Shown here: positions 22,725 through 34,276 of the stretch, piece after piece
Numbering within the stretch: the first letter of the stretch is position 1
Layout of the letters: every line of letters begins with the position of its first letter
NCBI GenBank assembly: GCA_020152595.1
Contig: JAIGNY010004506.1
Span: forward strand, 147,501-211,500
Length of the DNA: 64,000 nucleotides
Direction: 5' to 3'
DNA from: Chiridota heheva
Taxonomy: Eukaryota; Echinodermata; Holothuroidea; Apodida; Chiridotidae
Translations under genes and position numbers: made by a program
The notes under the pieces: generated by a model
Seen by the model: only the letters and a program-made list of their open reading frames with translations
What the model was told of the DNA's origin: nothing
Databases searched by the model: none

Positions 22725-23578
22725 TTGTCTGTTTGATGAGGGCTTAACGGCACCACGACGACAAAGGTCAAATTGTGCCTGAGAGGTCAGATCATTCTAG
22801 AGGTAGGAAGGAAAGGAAACAGGGGGAGAATGAGAGAAATTCAAGAACAAAAGGTCAGAAAGCTGTGATTGAAAAGGTAGGTGCATGTTTGAAACAAAAA
22901 TAAAGTAGAGAGGGGGTGGAAGAGGAGAATTAAATATGGTTGTAGAGGGAGGCATGATGAAGGAAAGAGATAATTTTATCCGGAGTATTTTTCTGGAAGA
23001 ACTCAGCAATTGAGTTGTGGGGAGCGAGGGAAGCTCTGGGAAGGTTGTACAGGGGTCAAGCAAGGAGAACGTGATGGACTGTGAGGGTGCAATGGCAATT
23101 GTTGCAGAGGGGTTAGGGGAGCCAATAAGGAGGTGGGAGTGAGTGAGGTGGGTGTGACCAATTCTAAGATGGGTAATATGAACATTGTAGATACGAGAGA
23201 GGTGGTTGATGGTGGGATTTGATCGGAATTGTTGGCTGGATGACATGGAGTTTGTTATCAATTTGGGAGTTCCATGAGGTTTGCCAGCGGTCCCAAACAA
23301 GGGAAGCGATAAGCGGTTCGATGTCAGAGAGGGTTTTGGGAAAAGGGGCAGGGAGGAGGTTAAGGGCAAGCTAAGTGGCTGCATCAGCCCTGTCATTACC
23401 TGGGATGCCAACATGGCTGGGTATCCAGAAGAAAAGAATACTTTTCCTGCAGAGGCTGGGAGAAAGGAGTTTCCGGAGGAGGAGGTGGCATGTGAGGTTA
23501 TTCCATTTAAAAAAGAGTAAAGAAGTAAGAACAGCCTTTGAGTCGGAGAAAATGGCAATAAAGTCACATTTACCTTAA
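22725..23578 (-). pseudogene. RNase-H non-LTR retrotransposon, 3' end (I/Jockey-like), copy 1
   Basis: On the minus strand the decayed protein reads SKAVLTSL, then FWIPSHVGIPGNDRADAAT (the C-terminal RNase H signature with H..G..N..AD) around 23385-23440, a stop, and after frame changes NSQIDNKLHVIQPTIPIK, NVHITHLRIGHTHLTHSHLL. The pattern LRIGHTHLTH, a Cys-His-like tail and HHILL-type ending is characteristic of the region after RNase H in I-clade and related LINEs. It ends in a 3'UTR (GGCACAATTTGACC, GTCGTGGTGCCGTTAAG) and a tail at 22725. 5'-truncated within RNase H near 23578. Several frameshifts and at least one stop make it dead. Confidence 0.8.
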
Positions 23579-25294
23579 AAATAATAATCTGCAAGTCACA
23601 TAATGAAATTTCTCCCCACAATCAGCAACTATTTATTTCCAAACAAAACTTGAACAAAGAACTGTAATATGTCAAGATCGTTCCAATCGGAAAAAGAAAC
23701 CAAATGAGTTCGAAAAAAAAGCCAAATTAAGCTACAGTATCAAAGCCAAACTGTAATCAACTTGAATTTCAATATACCAACTAATATACCAACCCTGGCT
23801 CATAAGCCAGTATTGCGCAATGTTACAGCAAAATAAAATGTGTTCCAGACGCCATTTTGAAGCTCTTTTAAACTTTTATTTGGGCCCTTTAATGGCTTCA
23901 AATCTGGGAGTTGCTTTGCTATTTGGATGTGGAATTTCAGTAATCTATTCAATTTGTTGATGGTTTTAACCTCATTTAAGGTGAGTTTTCAAAAATTTCA
24001 TGGACTACCCCGTAACTCATAGTGTATAAGCTGCAAATTGTGTGTACAGTACCGTTAGTGTTGATTTGTGCACAAAACAGTCCTATGTTAGCTGTTGTGA
24101 ACAGAATCAAAAAGGTTTTTGGTCCATTGGGATTTCAATATTGATGAGTATTGTACTTAATATTAGAAGCCCTAAAAGGCATGACCAGATTTAATTTGGG
24201 AAATAATGTTGAGAAATCAATCAGTAGTTTCTGTTTTCATTTTGCCCGTAACTTCTCCGAATGTTTTGCAAGAGTATATAGGCCTACGCTGTGTTGTTCT
24301 TGCTCGTTTGGAAAATACTGACGATTAAAAATAGAAACTTTAGGCCAATTACGCACACACGCAAGTCACTGCAAGACTTGCATATTATTACGATGGGGTA
24401 AATTCTGTTAATATACGGACTTGATTAGTGTTTAAAAATAAATTTACCACTGTAACAAATGGATGTGTCTGAATTGAAAAAAGTGTAGATATAGAGTTGA
24501 ATAAACTTTGAACGCAAGTTGCAAGCTTGTGTTAACAAACAATAACAGAGATTCTAGGAGGTGTAACTGGGTGATAAATTTGATCTTATTAATTTAGAGA
24601 TCAGGTTTATATCTATGCTTTAATGTTTAAAACGGAAGCCCCTTTGTAATGTGGGAATTTCTTTTGGAGTACAATTCCATGGTACTGTAAGTTATATTTC
24701 ATATTTGCCACTTTTGGGTAGTCACCTGTAAAAATACTAGTTAACCGGTATTACCGGTATCATTTGTGTCAGTACTAACGGTGTTCATTTTCACCAGTAC
24801 CGTGCAACGTTATTTGTAAAACAAATTTCATCAAAATGTCTGTTATCAACTAGTCTGATTTCAACCATTTCTTCAAGAATCAGATATAATTTTTAACTTA
24901 AAATAAAATCTCCTCTATAAATTAGATTTAAAAACACACTTTTTCCCCCCATTTTGTTCCTTCTATTGTTCTAGATCTTCATATAAACAGAACAACATTT
25001 CTGATTGGTCAAAATATTTACACTAGCATTGACAAGCCAATCAGAAACCACAGTAAAAGTGACGACACTAGCATTAATCAGATTTACTGGTGACGTGTCA
25101 TGTATTTTACTTAATATGAGATCCCTCTTTTCAATTTGATTTTTTCTTTTATGAGATAAATCTATAAGACCACTAAACTTCTCCATCAAAACGTAATGTG
25201 AAAAAGCATGTTTGTATCACTAACACCAAACTTCAGAGCATCAGATGTCAGCATACACATTTAGCTGATGCTTGTGCCTCAGCTCGCCTGAAGG
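23579..25294. other. Non-coding interval
   Basis: No exon supported. GTACCGTTAGT (24048) and TACCGGTATTACCGGTA (24751) are local motifs. The right side may be the end of a degraded TIR element (see 22027-24836). Confidence 0.35.
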
Positions 25295-25668
25295 TTTCCA
25301 GACCTTTTTGAGTGTGTTCTCACTTGAGTACGAGCTTGCGATCAGATCCGCCAAATTTTTGCTATGCGAGCACTTAACGGAACTGATCTCTTGATCTTGA
25401 GGGAAGAGTTATGATCCGGGCGATCAGATTCCCAGCTAAGATTCTCTATGTGAGTGAACCCAGATCAGTGTCCTGCCACCACGTAGGCTACACAATATCC
25501 TGTAACAACTTGTTTATTGCATGCTAACAGTTAGCCTACTCCGGTTACATTTTGCAGATTTTTCAATGACCCCCATTTCGCTTTTGTTTCACTCATGCTC
25601 CACGATCAGATCGCCTGCAGTGGGTCTGATCTTAAGCTTACACACAAGTGAGAACACATGACATTCAG
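25295..25668. mobile_element. Inverted-repeat element, TGTTCTCACTTG...GATCAGATC arms
   Basis: The left arm is TGTGTTCTCACTTGAGTACG, AGCTTGCGATCAGATCCGCC. The right arm, inverted, is TGTGTTCTCACTTGTGTGTA, AGCTTAAGATCAGACCC. The middle repeats GATCAGATT and GATCTTGAG-type blocks. Length about 370 bp. The first 50 bases of the window look like a related right end. Non-coding; no clear target duplication. Confidence 0.55.
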
Positions 25669-25705
25669 GCCTGTAGGAGGGTGCAATCCTTCACCGACCG
25701 CCAAG

Positions 25706-25935
25706 GTACACAAATCTCATACACATCCCTATATATCATGTGAAATTGGGAAATTTTACTGAAGAAACGTACCCCCCTCCCTCCCCATACACAAATCTCA
25801 TATACCTCCTTGTAATTCATGTAAAATTTGGATATTTTACAGAAAAAATACACCCCCCCATACACAAATCTTCTATAACTCCCCATAATTGATATGAAAT
25901 TGGGATATTTTACAGAGGAATTATCACCCCACCCC
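25706..25935. repeat. Three-copy tandem, about 82 bp unit
   Basis: ACACAAATCTCATA..CTCC, then TATATCATGTGAAATTGGGA, ATTTTACTGAAGAAACGTAC and a C-rich run occurs three times with moderate divergence (25706, 25790, 25862). The open frame on the minus strand simply reads through the array. Confidence 0.75.
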
Positions 25936-26880
25936 CCACCACCACCACATGGAAAATTCTGGCTATGTGCCTGACAGGAGATTATGATCGCAGCTAAGTG
26001 AGAAGACGACCTATGCATGGAACGTATCTTCATCCCTGGAGAAAACAGAGTAATGAATTCAAGTTTCAAGACGTCCTGACTTTACATGCATGAGAACAAA
26101 ATTTGCATGCTTCCTGGTGCGATTACAAAGTATCATACAGTTACTGGGAGCTAATAAAAGATTATTTTATTGGAAATGACAGCTCCTTAATTAAACCATA
26201 GAGGCAACCTCCTTGATTAAACCATGGAGTAACTCCATGATCAAACTTGTAACTTCAATTTAAGCTCTCCTTTTCTGGCTAAGCAAGCTTGAATAATGGA
26301 GTGCTTTAAAGATGCAAAGTTTAATATTGAAAGTTTAAAGAGGAAGGCCAAATACTTCAAATAAAACAATATTAAATATTGGGGTGGGCATGTTAGTTTT
26401 GGCAGAACAAGAGTACGCCTGGATCTTTTCTGAAAGTATGCCTGTAGTGGGGAGTTCCTATCCTGTAACAAGCAGAGCAACTGCATCTTTAGATGTGCCT
26501 GCTGCATGAAACAGGTTAAGTATGAGCCCCCATCATGTGGCAGGCAGCCCCCATAGTGCCTATCGCAGTGTAAAGGTTGAAAAATATAAGTACAAAATAT
26601 AATTCAACTTTGATCAGCCATAACCAGTCCGGTCCACGCTCTCCGATCGGGAAATCTCCCAATCAGGAGATAGGTTGTCATTAAAACCCACAATGCATCT
26701 TTCAAAATTAAAATCTTTTTACAGAAATACATAACAAAATAGGTTTCAGCCAAGGGTAGGAAAAATATTATTTTATTGATGCAACAAAACAATGAAATTA
26801 TTTTCACCAGTGCAAATTTGACTTTCACCAGTTAATTTCAAAGTAATCTTTAACCAGACATCGCAAACGATACAAATCTG
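25936..26880. other. Non-coding interval
   Basis: Short local duplications (CTCCTTAATTAAACCATAGAG / CTCCTTGATTAAACCATGGAG near 26185-26230). No supported gene. Confidence 0.4.
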
Positions 26881-27420
26881 CTCGCCGCTAATTACATGTT
26901 TTCCGGCCTCTGTCACACCTGCCATCCCACCCTCTCTTCCACATGCCATTCCATGTTACTTCCTCCTACATCAGACACGAAAATCCAAATGCCATTCCAC
27001 CACATGACTCATATGTCATCACACCTGCAATCAAGATGTCATTCAACCATATGACTTGCCAAATTGTCCCAAATGCCATCACTCCCTGTACAAAGTGCCA
27101 TACTCCACAGGCCATTTCATGCTATCCCACCCTGTCCCACATGCAATCCCACTATCATCCAGAAGACTTTCATCACATGCCATTCTGTCTCAAATGCCAT
27201 GCCACCCTGCCCCACATGTTATTCCACTCTGTCCACATACCATACCACCTCATCCCACATACCATACCACCTCATCCCACATGCCATCCCATCCTGTCAT
27301 AAATGCCATGACACCACCTTGTTTCACATGCCATACCACCTGCCCCACATCCCATCCCTCCCTGTCGTACATGCCATTAAATCCTATCCCACATTCCTTG
27401 GCACCCTGTTCCACATGAGA
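26881..27420 (+). repeat. Degenerate ACATGCCATNCCACC minisatellite
   Basis: About 20 diverged copies of a roughly 20-27 bp unit (CACATGCCATNCCACCCTGTC). It is preceded at 26863 by GACATCGCAAACGATACAAATC, which also occurs at 54312 in a family X repeat. It is related in style to the larger ACATGGCATCCCAC array at 49-50 kb. Overlapping open frames in all three frames are repeat translations (His/Pro/Met/Cys-rich). Confidence 0.75.
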
Positions 27421-27694
27421 TCTCCCAATCGGGAAAAGTGGACCAGACTAAAAACTCAGAAAATAAAAGTGCTATTTTCAAAATTCAAAACTGATCTACT
27501 CATGATCAATCAATTGCTACATGTCCAGAGAGGACCTTTAAGCTTTTAATACTAAAGTTGTATACTTTGAAAATGATATTGAAAGTTCATATATACATAT
27601 TATCACTGTCATCAAGCCTGAGAAGAAGGGGGGAGGGGGGGGGGGGGCGGCACTTCCATATGTGAGGTATATGCGGTACATATTTTATTTCATT
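27421..27694. other. Non-coding; G-run near 27629-27650
   Basis: A GGGGG-rich tract (GGGGGGAGGGGGGGGGGGGC) and AT-rich flanks. No gene supported. Confidence 0.5.
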
Positions 27695-28040
27695 TTGCAC
27701 CATTTTTGTAGTGCAGGTGTCTTTTTTTAGTAAAAAATGAACTAAAAAAAAATACTAAAACTTTTTCTTTTTTTTCCAAGTAAAATAAATTGCCCTTTTT
27801 TGATCATTTTCGTAGTGCAGGTCGCAAAAAATGAGGTTTTACTGTGTTGGTTTTGTACTGCTGGTCCATTTTTACAATATTTTTGTTGAATACTCATACT
27901 GCAGGTATCAAAATTTACTTCTTTCATACTGCGGGTATCAAAATTATATAATTTCAAACTGCAGTTATTAAAAAATCTGTCTTACTGCGGGTATGTTTTT
28001 TGGTTGGTGGGCTGCACACCCCTACCACTTTAAGTGATGT
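27695..28040 (+). repeat. Dispersed repeat family W, copy 2
   Basis: It aligns with 11205-11540: TTTTGTAGTGCAGGTGTC, AAAATGAGGTTTTACTGT, TACTGCTGGTCCATTTTTAC, repeated CATACTGCGGGTATCAAA units, and TTTTTTGGTTGGTGGGCTGC. It ends before a C-rich run. Non-coding. Confidence 0.7.
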
Positions 28041-28341
28041 GCCCCCCCCCCTCCCCCCCGGTCATCAAGAAACCAGATCCCCAAATATGATGACAAAAAT
28101 GATGGGAGCAAATGTACACAGCTTCAAGTTACAAAGAACACCATCCTAGAATACTGAAAGCCTCTTACGAAGAGATGAATATTCACCCATCCTAGTTTTG
28201 AAGAAAGAAATCCCATTACAAGATGTCCTCCCAAAGGTCACAACATGTCTCTCTAATTGACTTTACACTTCATAAATCATGATTACAGGTGCGCTTGCTA
28301 TGGTGCATCAAGTCTGTCAAATTCATACAGAGGATCGTTAA

Positions 28342-28854
28342 AGGTGCTCTCCAATGAAAAGCGAGGGTGTTAGTTTTAACTAATTTCAGCATTAGTTTTT
28401 GCTAATTTCAGCGTTAGAATTTTAATGTTAGTTTTGACTAATTCAGCGTTAGTTTTTGCTATTTTCAGCATTAGTTTTGACTAATTCAGCGTTACTTTTT
28501 GCTAATTTCAGTGTTAGTTTTTACTAATTTCAGAGTTAGTTTAGACTAATTTCAGCATTGGCTTTGGCTAATTTCAGCGTTAGTTTTGGCTAATTTCATA
28601 GATATATTTCATTTCTGCGGCTAAATTATGTAGATTTTAACCAATAGACGTCGCATCACACTGTCCGCATTTTACAGAAATTTTCGCCCATCGCACACAA
28701 GTGAACAAATTCCAAAAAGCCAATAGGAAAACATGTACAAATTTTTAGTATTCGGGTCAAGATTTAATTATATTTATATTCTGTACAGCAAAGGTATTCG
28801 ATTTAGTGTCAGACTCGCACTAAATACCCCCTCACTTTTCGACCGAGAGCACCT
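28342..28854. mobile_element. TTAA-target MITE, AGGTGCTCTC termini, with internal minisatellite
   Basis: TTAA at 28338-28341 and 28855-28858. The left end AGGTGCTCTCCAATGAAAAG and inverted right end AGGTGCTCTCGGTCGAAAAG agree at most positions, followed by YGAGGG. The element is 513 bp and contains the minisatellite at 28367-28600. Related to 556-831 (AGGAGCTGGTGGTCGAAAAG). Confidence 0.75.
28367..28600 (+). repeat. Minisatellite, about 23-bp unit (TTAGTTTTNNCTAATTTCAGCG)
   Basis: About ten diverged copies of GTTAGTTTTGACTAATTTCA sit in direct succession inside the MITE. Unit length varies 21-25 bases. No open frame of note. Confidence 0.8.
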
Positions 28855-28858
28855 TTAA

Positions 28859-29357
28859 GTCATGATATCCCTCTTTCATATTTAGTTCTTTAGATCATAT
28901 GTTCAACAACATCTACGATTAGTTCTTTGCTTCAGCTAACTGGTCCCAAACAATCTTTGTTCTCACATATTTCGTTTGCTCTTTTCTATAATGGTGGTGC
29001 CAGCCAAATATTGTAAACTAAACTTAAAATAGAATCTCGTGATATTTTTCATGTTTTTACTTCTTCTGGATTCCCATTTTGAAAGATCTATGCGCAGTTA
29101 AAAAATATATACCAATATTGTAAGTTTAATTTACGATTGCCTGTAATCATTCCAGACTTCACGATGTTTTCAGCACATGGTGATGTCAATACTAGACTGG
29201 TCATAATGAATAGAGTGCCACAAACAATATTCTAAAATCTTAGATTAATGATGATCAAGTTTTCACATTCTTGCTTGATCTATTTGTTTGTATGTTTATT
29301 TTATTATTTCATACAATACAACATATATAACATGTATATATATATATATATGTTATG

Positions 29358-29404
<47 letters not shown>

Positions 29405-30576
29405 TAACCAGGAAGTCACTTCCAAAACAACAGGATGTCCCTACAGCTGCAGATAATTACAACAGAATTAACAACATGCATTCGCATCGACCCTCCAAAA
29501 TCAGGAAAATAATGTCATTTTTGCAGAAAAATCAGCGGAGTAATAACTATTAATGCAATCACAATCAAATTCATTAATAAGTACAAATTATAGCTGATAT
29601 AGCACAAATTAACCCCACGAGAACGTAGACCATTGATAACTAAAGTGTCACAGACAATTTTAAATCAAAAAGTGACAGCAAATAAACATGATGAGGTCAC
29701 TAATGAAGATAATAACTTTCTCTTCGGGATCAACAGAGATAATTCTTTGGTGTTGGATCACGTCTCTTAACAAAGTGCAGTGGTAATACACAATTATTGC
29801 ACAATAATTTGTACAATTTACAATGCCAGGTGTACTTTTAATATCTACAGATATTACATCAGGTATTGCTCGAGGGAACAAGGTGACCTTATGAGGAGTG
29901 TTATTTGCTGAAAGAGGTAATAGCTTAAAAGCAATACATTTTCAGTATAAAGTGGGTTGGTTGCTAAAGTTCATTTCACAGTAATGAATTTGTGTTTGGG
30001 AGAAGAATGAAAAAAGGTAAAGCTGTGAATATACCTCGGCATGATTTGGAAGATATACATTAAAGATTGATAGACAGAAAGCGTCAACATTACCAATATT
30101 GCTTCATTTTCAGAAAGAAAAAATAAAAAATATGAGAATAACAGATAATTTTGTACTTTTTATGTGTCAATATGCAAATTTTTGTGCAAATTGGTGAGGT
30201 ATGAAGAAGCAAACCTCACTCTTTTTCTGATGAAAATCCTTTGCTTTTAAAAGTCAAATACTGCAATTGCTTGAAGGAGAGAGCAGATGAATCTGACAAA
30301 CATTTTGAGCTCCAACCCAACCCAACCTCCAACAACAGATGTAGATGCTGTTGATGTTCTCAACATCATCAAAGACTAAAATTAAAATATTTTGAAATGT
30401 CTTCCCATGCATACACCATCAATTTTGCATACTTTAACAAATTCCTCAAACTTTGGCAAATCATAACTCCTAAACTAAATATGTAGTTTTCTAAATTTAA
30501 AGCTATAATTTAATATTTCATGCTGTTTTTAATAGGAAATAAAAGAAGATTGTGCAGCTGTCCACATACCTTTAAT
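28859..30576. other. Non-coding; (TA)n at 29335-29400
   Basis: No exon supported. The region contains a (TA)n microsatellite of about 65 bases interrupted by TGTTATGT. Confidence 0.55.
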
Positions 30577-30735
30577 ATTCTGCAAAGGGCAAAGGTATCG
30601 TTCAGGGCCATAGCTAGCCCAAATTTTGAAGTGGGGTTGGGGAGGGGGTACCTTTTATATTCTGCAAAGGACAAAGGTATCGTTCAGGGCCATAGCTAGC
30701 CCAAATTTTGAAGTGGGGTTGGGGAGGGGGTATGC
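30577..30735 (+). repeat. Two-copy tandem duplication, 83-bp unit
   Basis: TTCTGCAAAGGGCAAAGGTA, TCGTTCAGGGCCATAGCTAG, CCCAAATTTTGAAGTGGGGT, TGGGGAGGGGGTA is present twice with almost no differences, indicating a recent duplication. Confidence 0.85.
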
Positions 30736-31086
30736 CATCGCATTGTTCTGTTTACTATATTGGGCCAATCCTACTGTCAATAGAATGAAAATAAATGTAT
30801 TTTTCTTATAGAGGGGGGGGGGGGGAAATTGCCCTTCCCTTCCTCTGCTTTCAACGATTCTGGTATGGCTTCAATAGCGTTGTCAAGAAGAAGGGTATAC
30901 TATGATACAATGAGATATGTACATTCCTCAAATCACCATCCCCCCCACCCCCCCTGCAAATCTACAATTCATTTTTGTTTTTCAATTTAAATTATCCAAC
31001 TTGAAGGTAACAAAAAAGCCAATTCGATTTAAAAATGTATTATTCCTACAAGTCAAAAAGTCTATGAACCTCCTCAAGTTTCAATC
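30736..31086. other. Non-coding; G-run and C-run
   Basis: It contains GGGGGGGGGGGGGAAA near 30812 and CCCCCCACCCCCCCTGC near 30942. No gene supported. Confidence 0.45.
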
Positions 31087-31408
31087 AATAAACCATAAAC
31101 CAAAGAAAATATGCTATAAACCATGAAAATATACTATAAACTATGAAAATATGCTCTAAAACCATGAAAATATGCTATAAACCATGAAAATATGCTAAAC
31201 CATGAAAATATGCTATAAACCATGAAAATATACTATAAACTATGAAAATATGCTCTAAAACCATGAAAATATGCTATAAACAATGAAAATATGCTATAAA
31301 CCACGAAAATATACTATAAACCATAAAAATATGATATAAACAATGAAAATATGTTCTAAACCATGAAAATATGCTATAAACCATGAAAATATGCTATAAA
31401 CCACGAAC
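31087..31408 (+). repeat. 20-bp minisatellite (ACCATGAAAATATGCTATAA)
   Basis: About 16 units of 19-20 bases. Variant units (ATACTATAAACTATG, TGCTCTAAAACC) recur in the same order at about 31121 and 31220, giving a higher-order period of roughly 99 bases. Non-coding. Confidence 0.9.
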
Positions 31409-33654
31409 ATAGCCAAAAATTTCATCAAAATCAATTAAAAAACAAAATTTATTACACCAGTTTGAAGTTTAATGTCTTCTTAAAACAAATTATGCAAATT
31501 TCATTTAAATTCTTGTGATGTCACAAAGAGAAAACCAATGAACTTCACCAACATTATTTGAATGGGAGCGGGTGAACATAAGCAAGAGATTTTGAATTTC
31601 CATGATATTCCTGTATTCAAATTTAGCACACAAAAAAATTTGATTAGATTTTCGGTGACGAAAATTTAAGACAGAAATTTAAAGAAATAAATACATTAAA
31701 GATTCTAAGCTGTCAACTTCTGCATATTTCAGTTACGAATATGAATCTCTTACGAATATAAATATCTTCCTGTCCATACACCTAAAGGATGGTAATTTCC
31801 AGATTACTACAAGAGAATTGCATTTGTTTCATTTCCCATTGTCAGCTGTACATGGGCAATACAGAATTAATTAAAAACTTATTCATAAGTATCATGGGTG
31901 TGCTTATTACATTAACTTTTCTTTGGATATCTGCCTGACTGCGATCAAGTCTCTTTTCTGTGAAGAGCAAGGATGCATATTGTTTTGTCTTTTATATACA
32001 GATGTAAACAAAGATGTAATTTCAAACTGTCTATCTCCCAGTTAATATGGATAAATCAATAATGTAAGAGAACTGGGTGATAGACGTCATGCAGGAGTAT
32101 GTAGAGTAGTATTTCCTTAGACAGGTGGCTCTTTCGTTCCTAACGGCGCAAAATTCACCCAAGCAAAAAAATCTCATTTAATACATCGTCTGTTTTGCAA
32201 CCCATAAGAGCACTATCGACAAGCATTTATCACGCATGCTGCGATTTGTACAATCATGTGTAAACGTGAGAATCGCTGGCAGAAAGCTCGAAGAATATCA
32301 CAAAGATGTAAAATAAACGTCCATAACATAACAAATGTCTGTTAAGCCGTGAAAATTGAGTGATAGAAAAATAAGACGCCTTGGGCACATTTTGGGCAAA
32401 ATTGATGTCGAAATAATCTTTTGGACTTCATGATGCGGTAAACTGCTAAAGCTTTCTTAAAGTATAGAAAAAAGAGTGTGTATTATTTTTCACAGTCACT
32501 TTCACTTATTAAGATGTTTGACCAAACACTTGTGAGACAGGCTTCTGGAAAATTGGAAAATATTAAAAGAATGTAAATTAAATGTCTATAACAAATGTCT
32601 GTTAACCGTGAAAGTTGAGTGATAGAAAAATAAGACATCTTGGGCAAAATGGATGCCGAAATAATCTTTCTGCCTTTATGACTTGGTTACCGCTAAATCT
32701 TTTAACGACTCCATCCTTCATTCTCACCATAGCTAATTCAATTAAAGAAAAGGCATTATTGTTTTCCACGAAAGTATAAACTTTTCTTTTCTTATAAAAT
32801 TAACGTCAGATAAATTCTTCTCATATTTTTTTCTTCGAATCTGTAATGGTATTACAATGAGTGGTGTCAAAAGTTCAACCTTGCAGCGTTATATTCATGG
32901 TAATTAATAATTCCACTGATATTTCCCGTGAGACCCAAGTGCTAAGTGACAAGAATCGAACGTGATGATGTCATGCATGTGACCATCTTCTCAAGGTAGC
33001 ATGGAACTAATTATCTGCCCCATTGAAACCTATGACTAGCATCAAGTTCCTGAGTTTTAAAGACTTTCACAATGTTTTCTGAGAAGTACCATTTAATATC
33101 TTTGGGATGATGGTAATTTTAATAGGGCTTCACCCATTTTTTGGCAGACTTAAATTTTGGTATGGGTCTATGGTTAAATAGTTTCCCATGAAAGTTTTGC
33201 CGAAGCAGATCTTGTCAAGTTTGGACATGATTAGACAACATTCTTCTATACCATCCCTGAAATTTTCAACTTCTAGGCTTCCTGTCCCATGAAAAAGGAG
33301 GTCCTCCAAAAAAGTTCTATTAGCCCTTTCTCTGGGTGTTTTTATTTTGGGCTGGCAGAGTAATACCTAATTAGTTCTGTGCTACAGATAGCGATATCAG
33401 TCATGTGACCATTCCCTCAAAACAAACTCCATCGCAAGAACCTCCCAATTAAAAAAATTCTCCTTCAGTAGATTTTTTAGTATATCTATCTTTAGTCGCA
33501 AGCAAGTCTACATAGTATGGATTAAACATGGTTAGTAAACAAAGCAGAAATTGAGTTACACTATTTATAAATAGGGTAATTTTGTATAAATGCAACTGAC
33601 AGATATTTTGAAATGCCTTAAAGACATTACAACAAGCTGTCACTTAATCGAATC
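31409..33654. other. Non-coding; about 265-bp tandem duplication at 32320-32710
   Basis: ATGTCTGTTAA(G)CCGTGAAA, TTGAGTGATAGAAAAATAAG and GAAATAATCTTT appear at about 32333-32420 and 32587-32670. No supported exon in the interval. Confidence 0.5.
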
Positions 33655-34276
33655 AATGTTTGTTGGCTTGATGATGGCTTAACTGCACCACGACAGCGAG
33701 GGTCAAATTGTGCCTGAGAGGTTAGATCATTCCAGGGGTAGGAAGAAAAGAAAACGGGGAATTGAGAGAAAACACGGGAACTAAAAGTTAGAAAGCTGGA
33801 ATTGAGAGAGGAAGTGCATGGGTGAAAAAAAAGTAGAGAGAGGGGGGTGGGAGAGGACTAAATATGGTTGTAGAGGGAAGCATGATGAAGGAACGAGATA
33901 ATTTTATCAGGAGGGCTTTTCTGAAAGAGCTCGGCTATTGAGTTTTGGGGAGCGAGGGAAGCTCTGGGAAGGTTGTGGGGGAAAGCAAGGAGGATGTGGT
34001 GGACTGTGAGAGTGCAGTGGCAATTGTTGCAGAGGGGTGGGGGAGTGAGGTGGGTGTGACCTATTCTAAGGCAGGTAATGTGAATGTTGTCGGCACGGAA
34101 GAGGTTGTGGATGGTGGGTTTGATCAGAATAGTGGGCTGGATGACGTGAAGTTTGTTATAAATTTGGGAATCCCAGGAGGTTTGCCAGCAGTCATGAACA
34201 AGGGAAGCAATAACAGGTTTGATGTCAGAAAGGGGTTTTGGAAAAGGGGGTAGGGGGGAGGTTGAGGGCAAGCTTG
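33655..34276 (-). pseudogene. RNase-H non-LTR retrotransposon, 3' end, copy 2
   Basis: The minus strand reads FPKPLSDIKPVIASLVHDCW, QTSWDSQIYNKLHVIQPTI, LIKPTIHNLFRADNIHITCL, RIGHTHLT, CNNCHCTLTVHHIL and ends FLHHASLYNHI with a stop. This is the protein end after RNase H, and a long part is uninterrupted. The 3'UTR and tail match copy 1 (GGCACAATTTGACC, GTCGTGGTGCAGTTAAG). 5'-truncated at about 34276 just after the RNase H signature. Same family and same strand as copy 1. Confidence 0.8.

Noticed and set aside
27624-28060. G- and C-runs that could form quadruplexes
   Set aside because: Homopolymer-like runs are scattered throughout the window next to repeats; no regulatory context supports a function.
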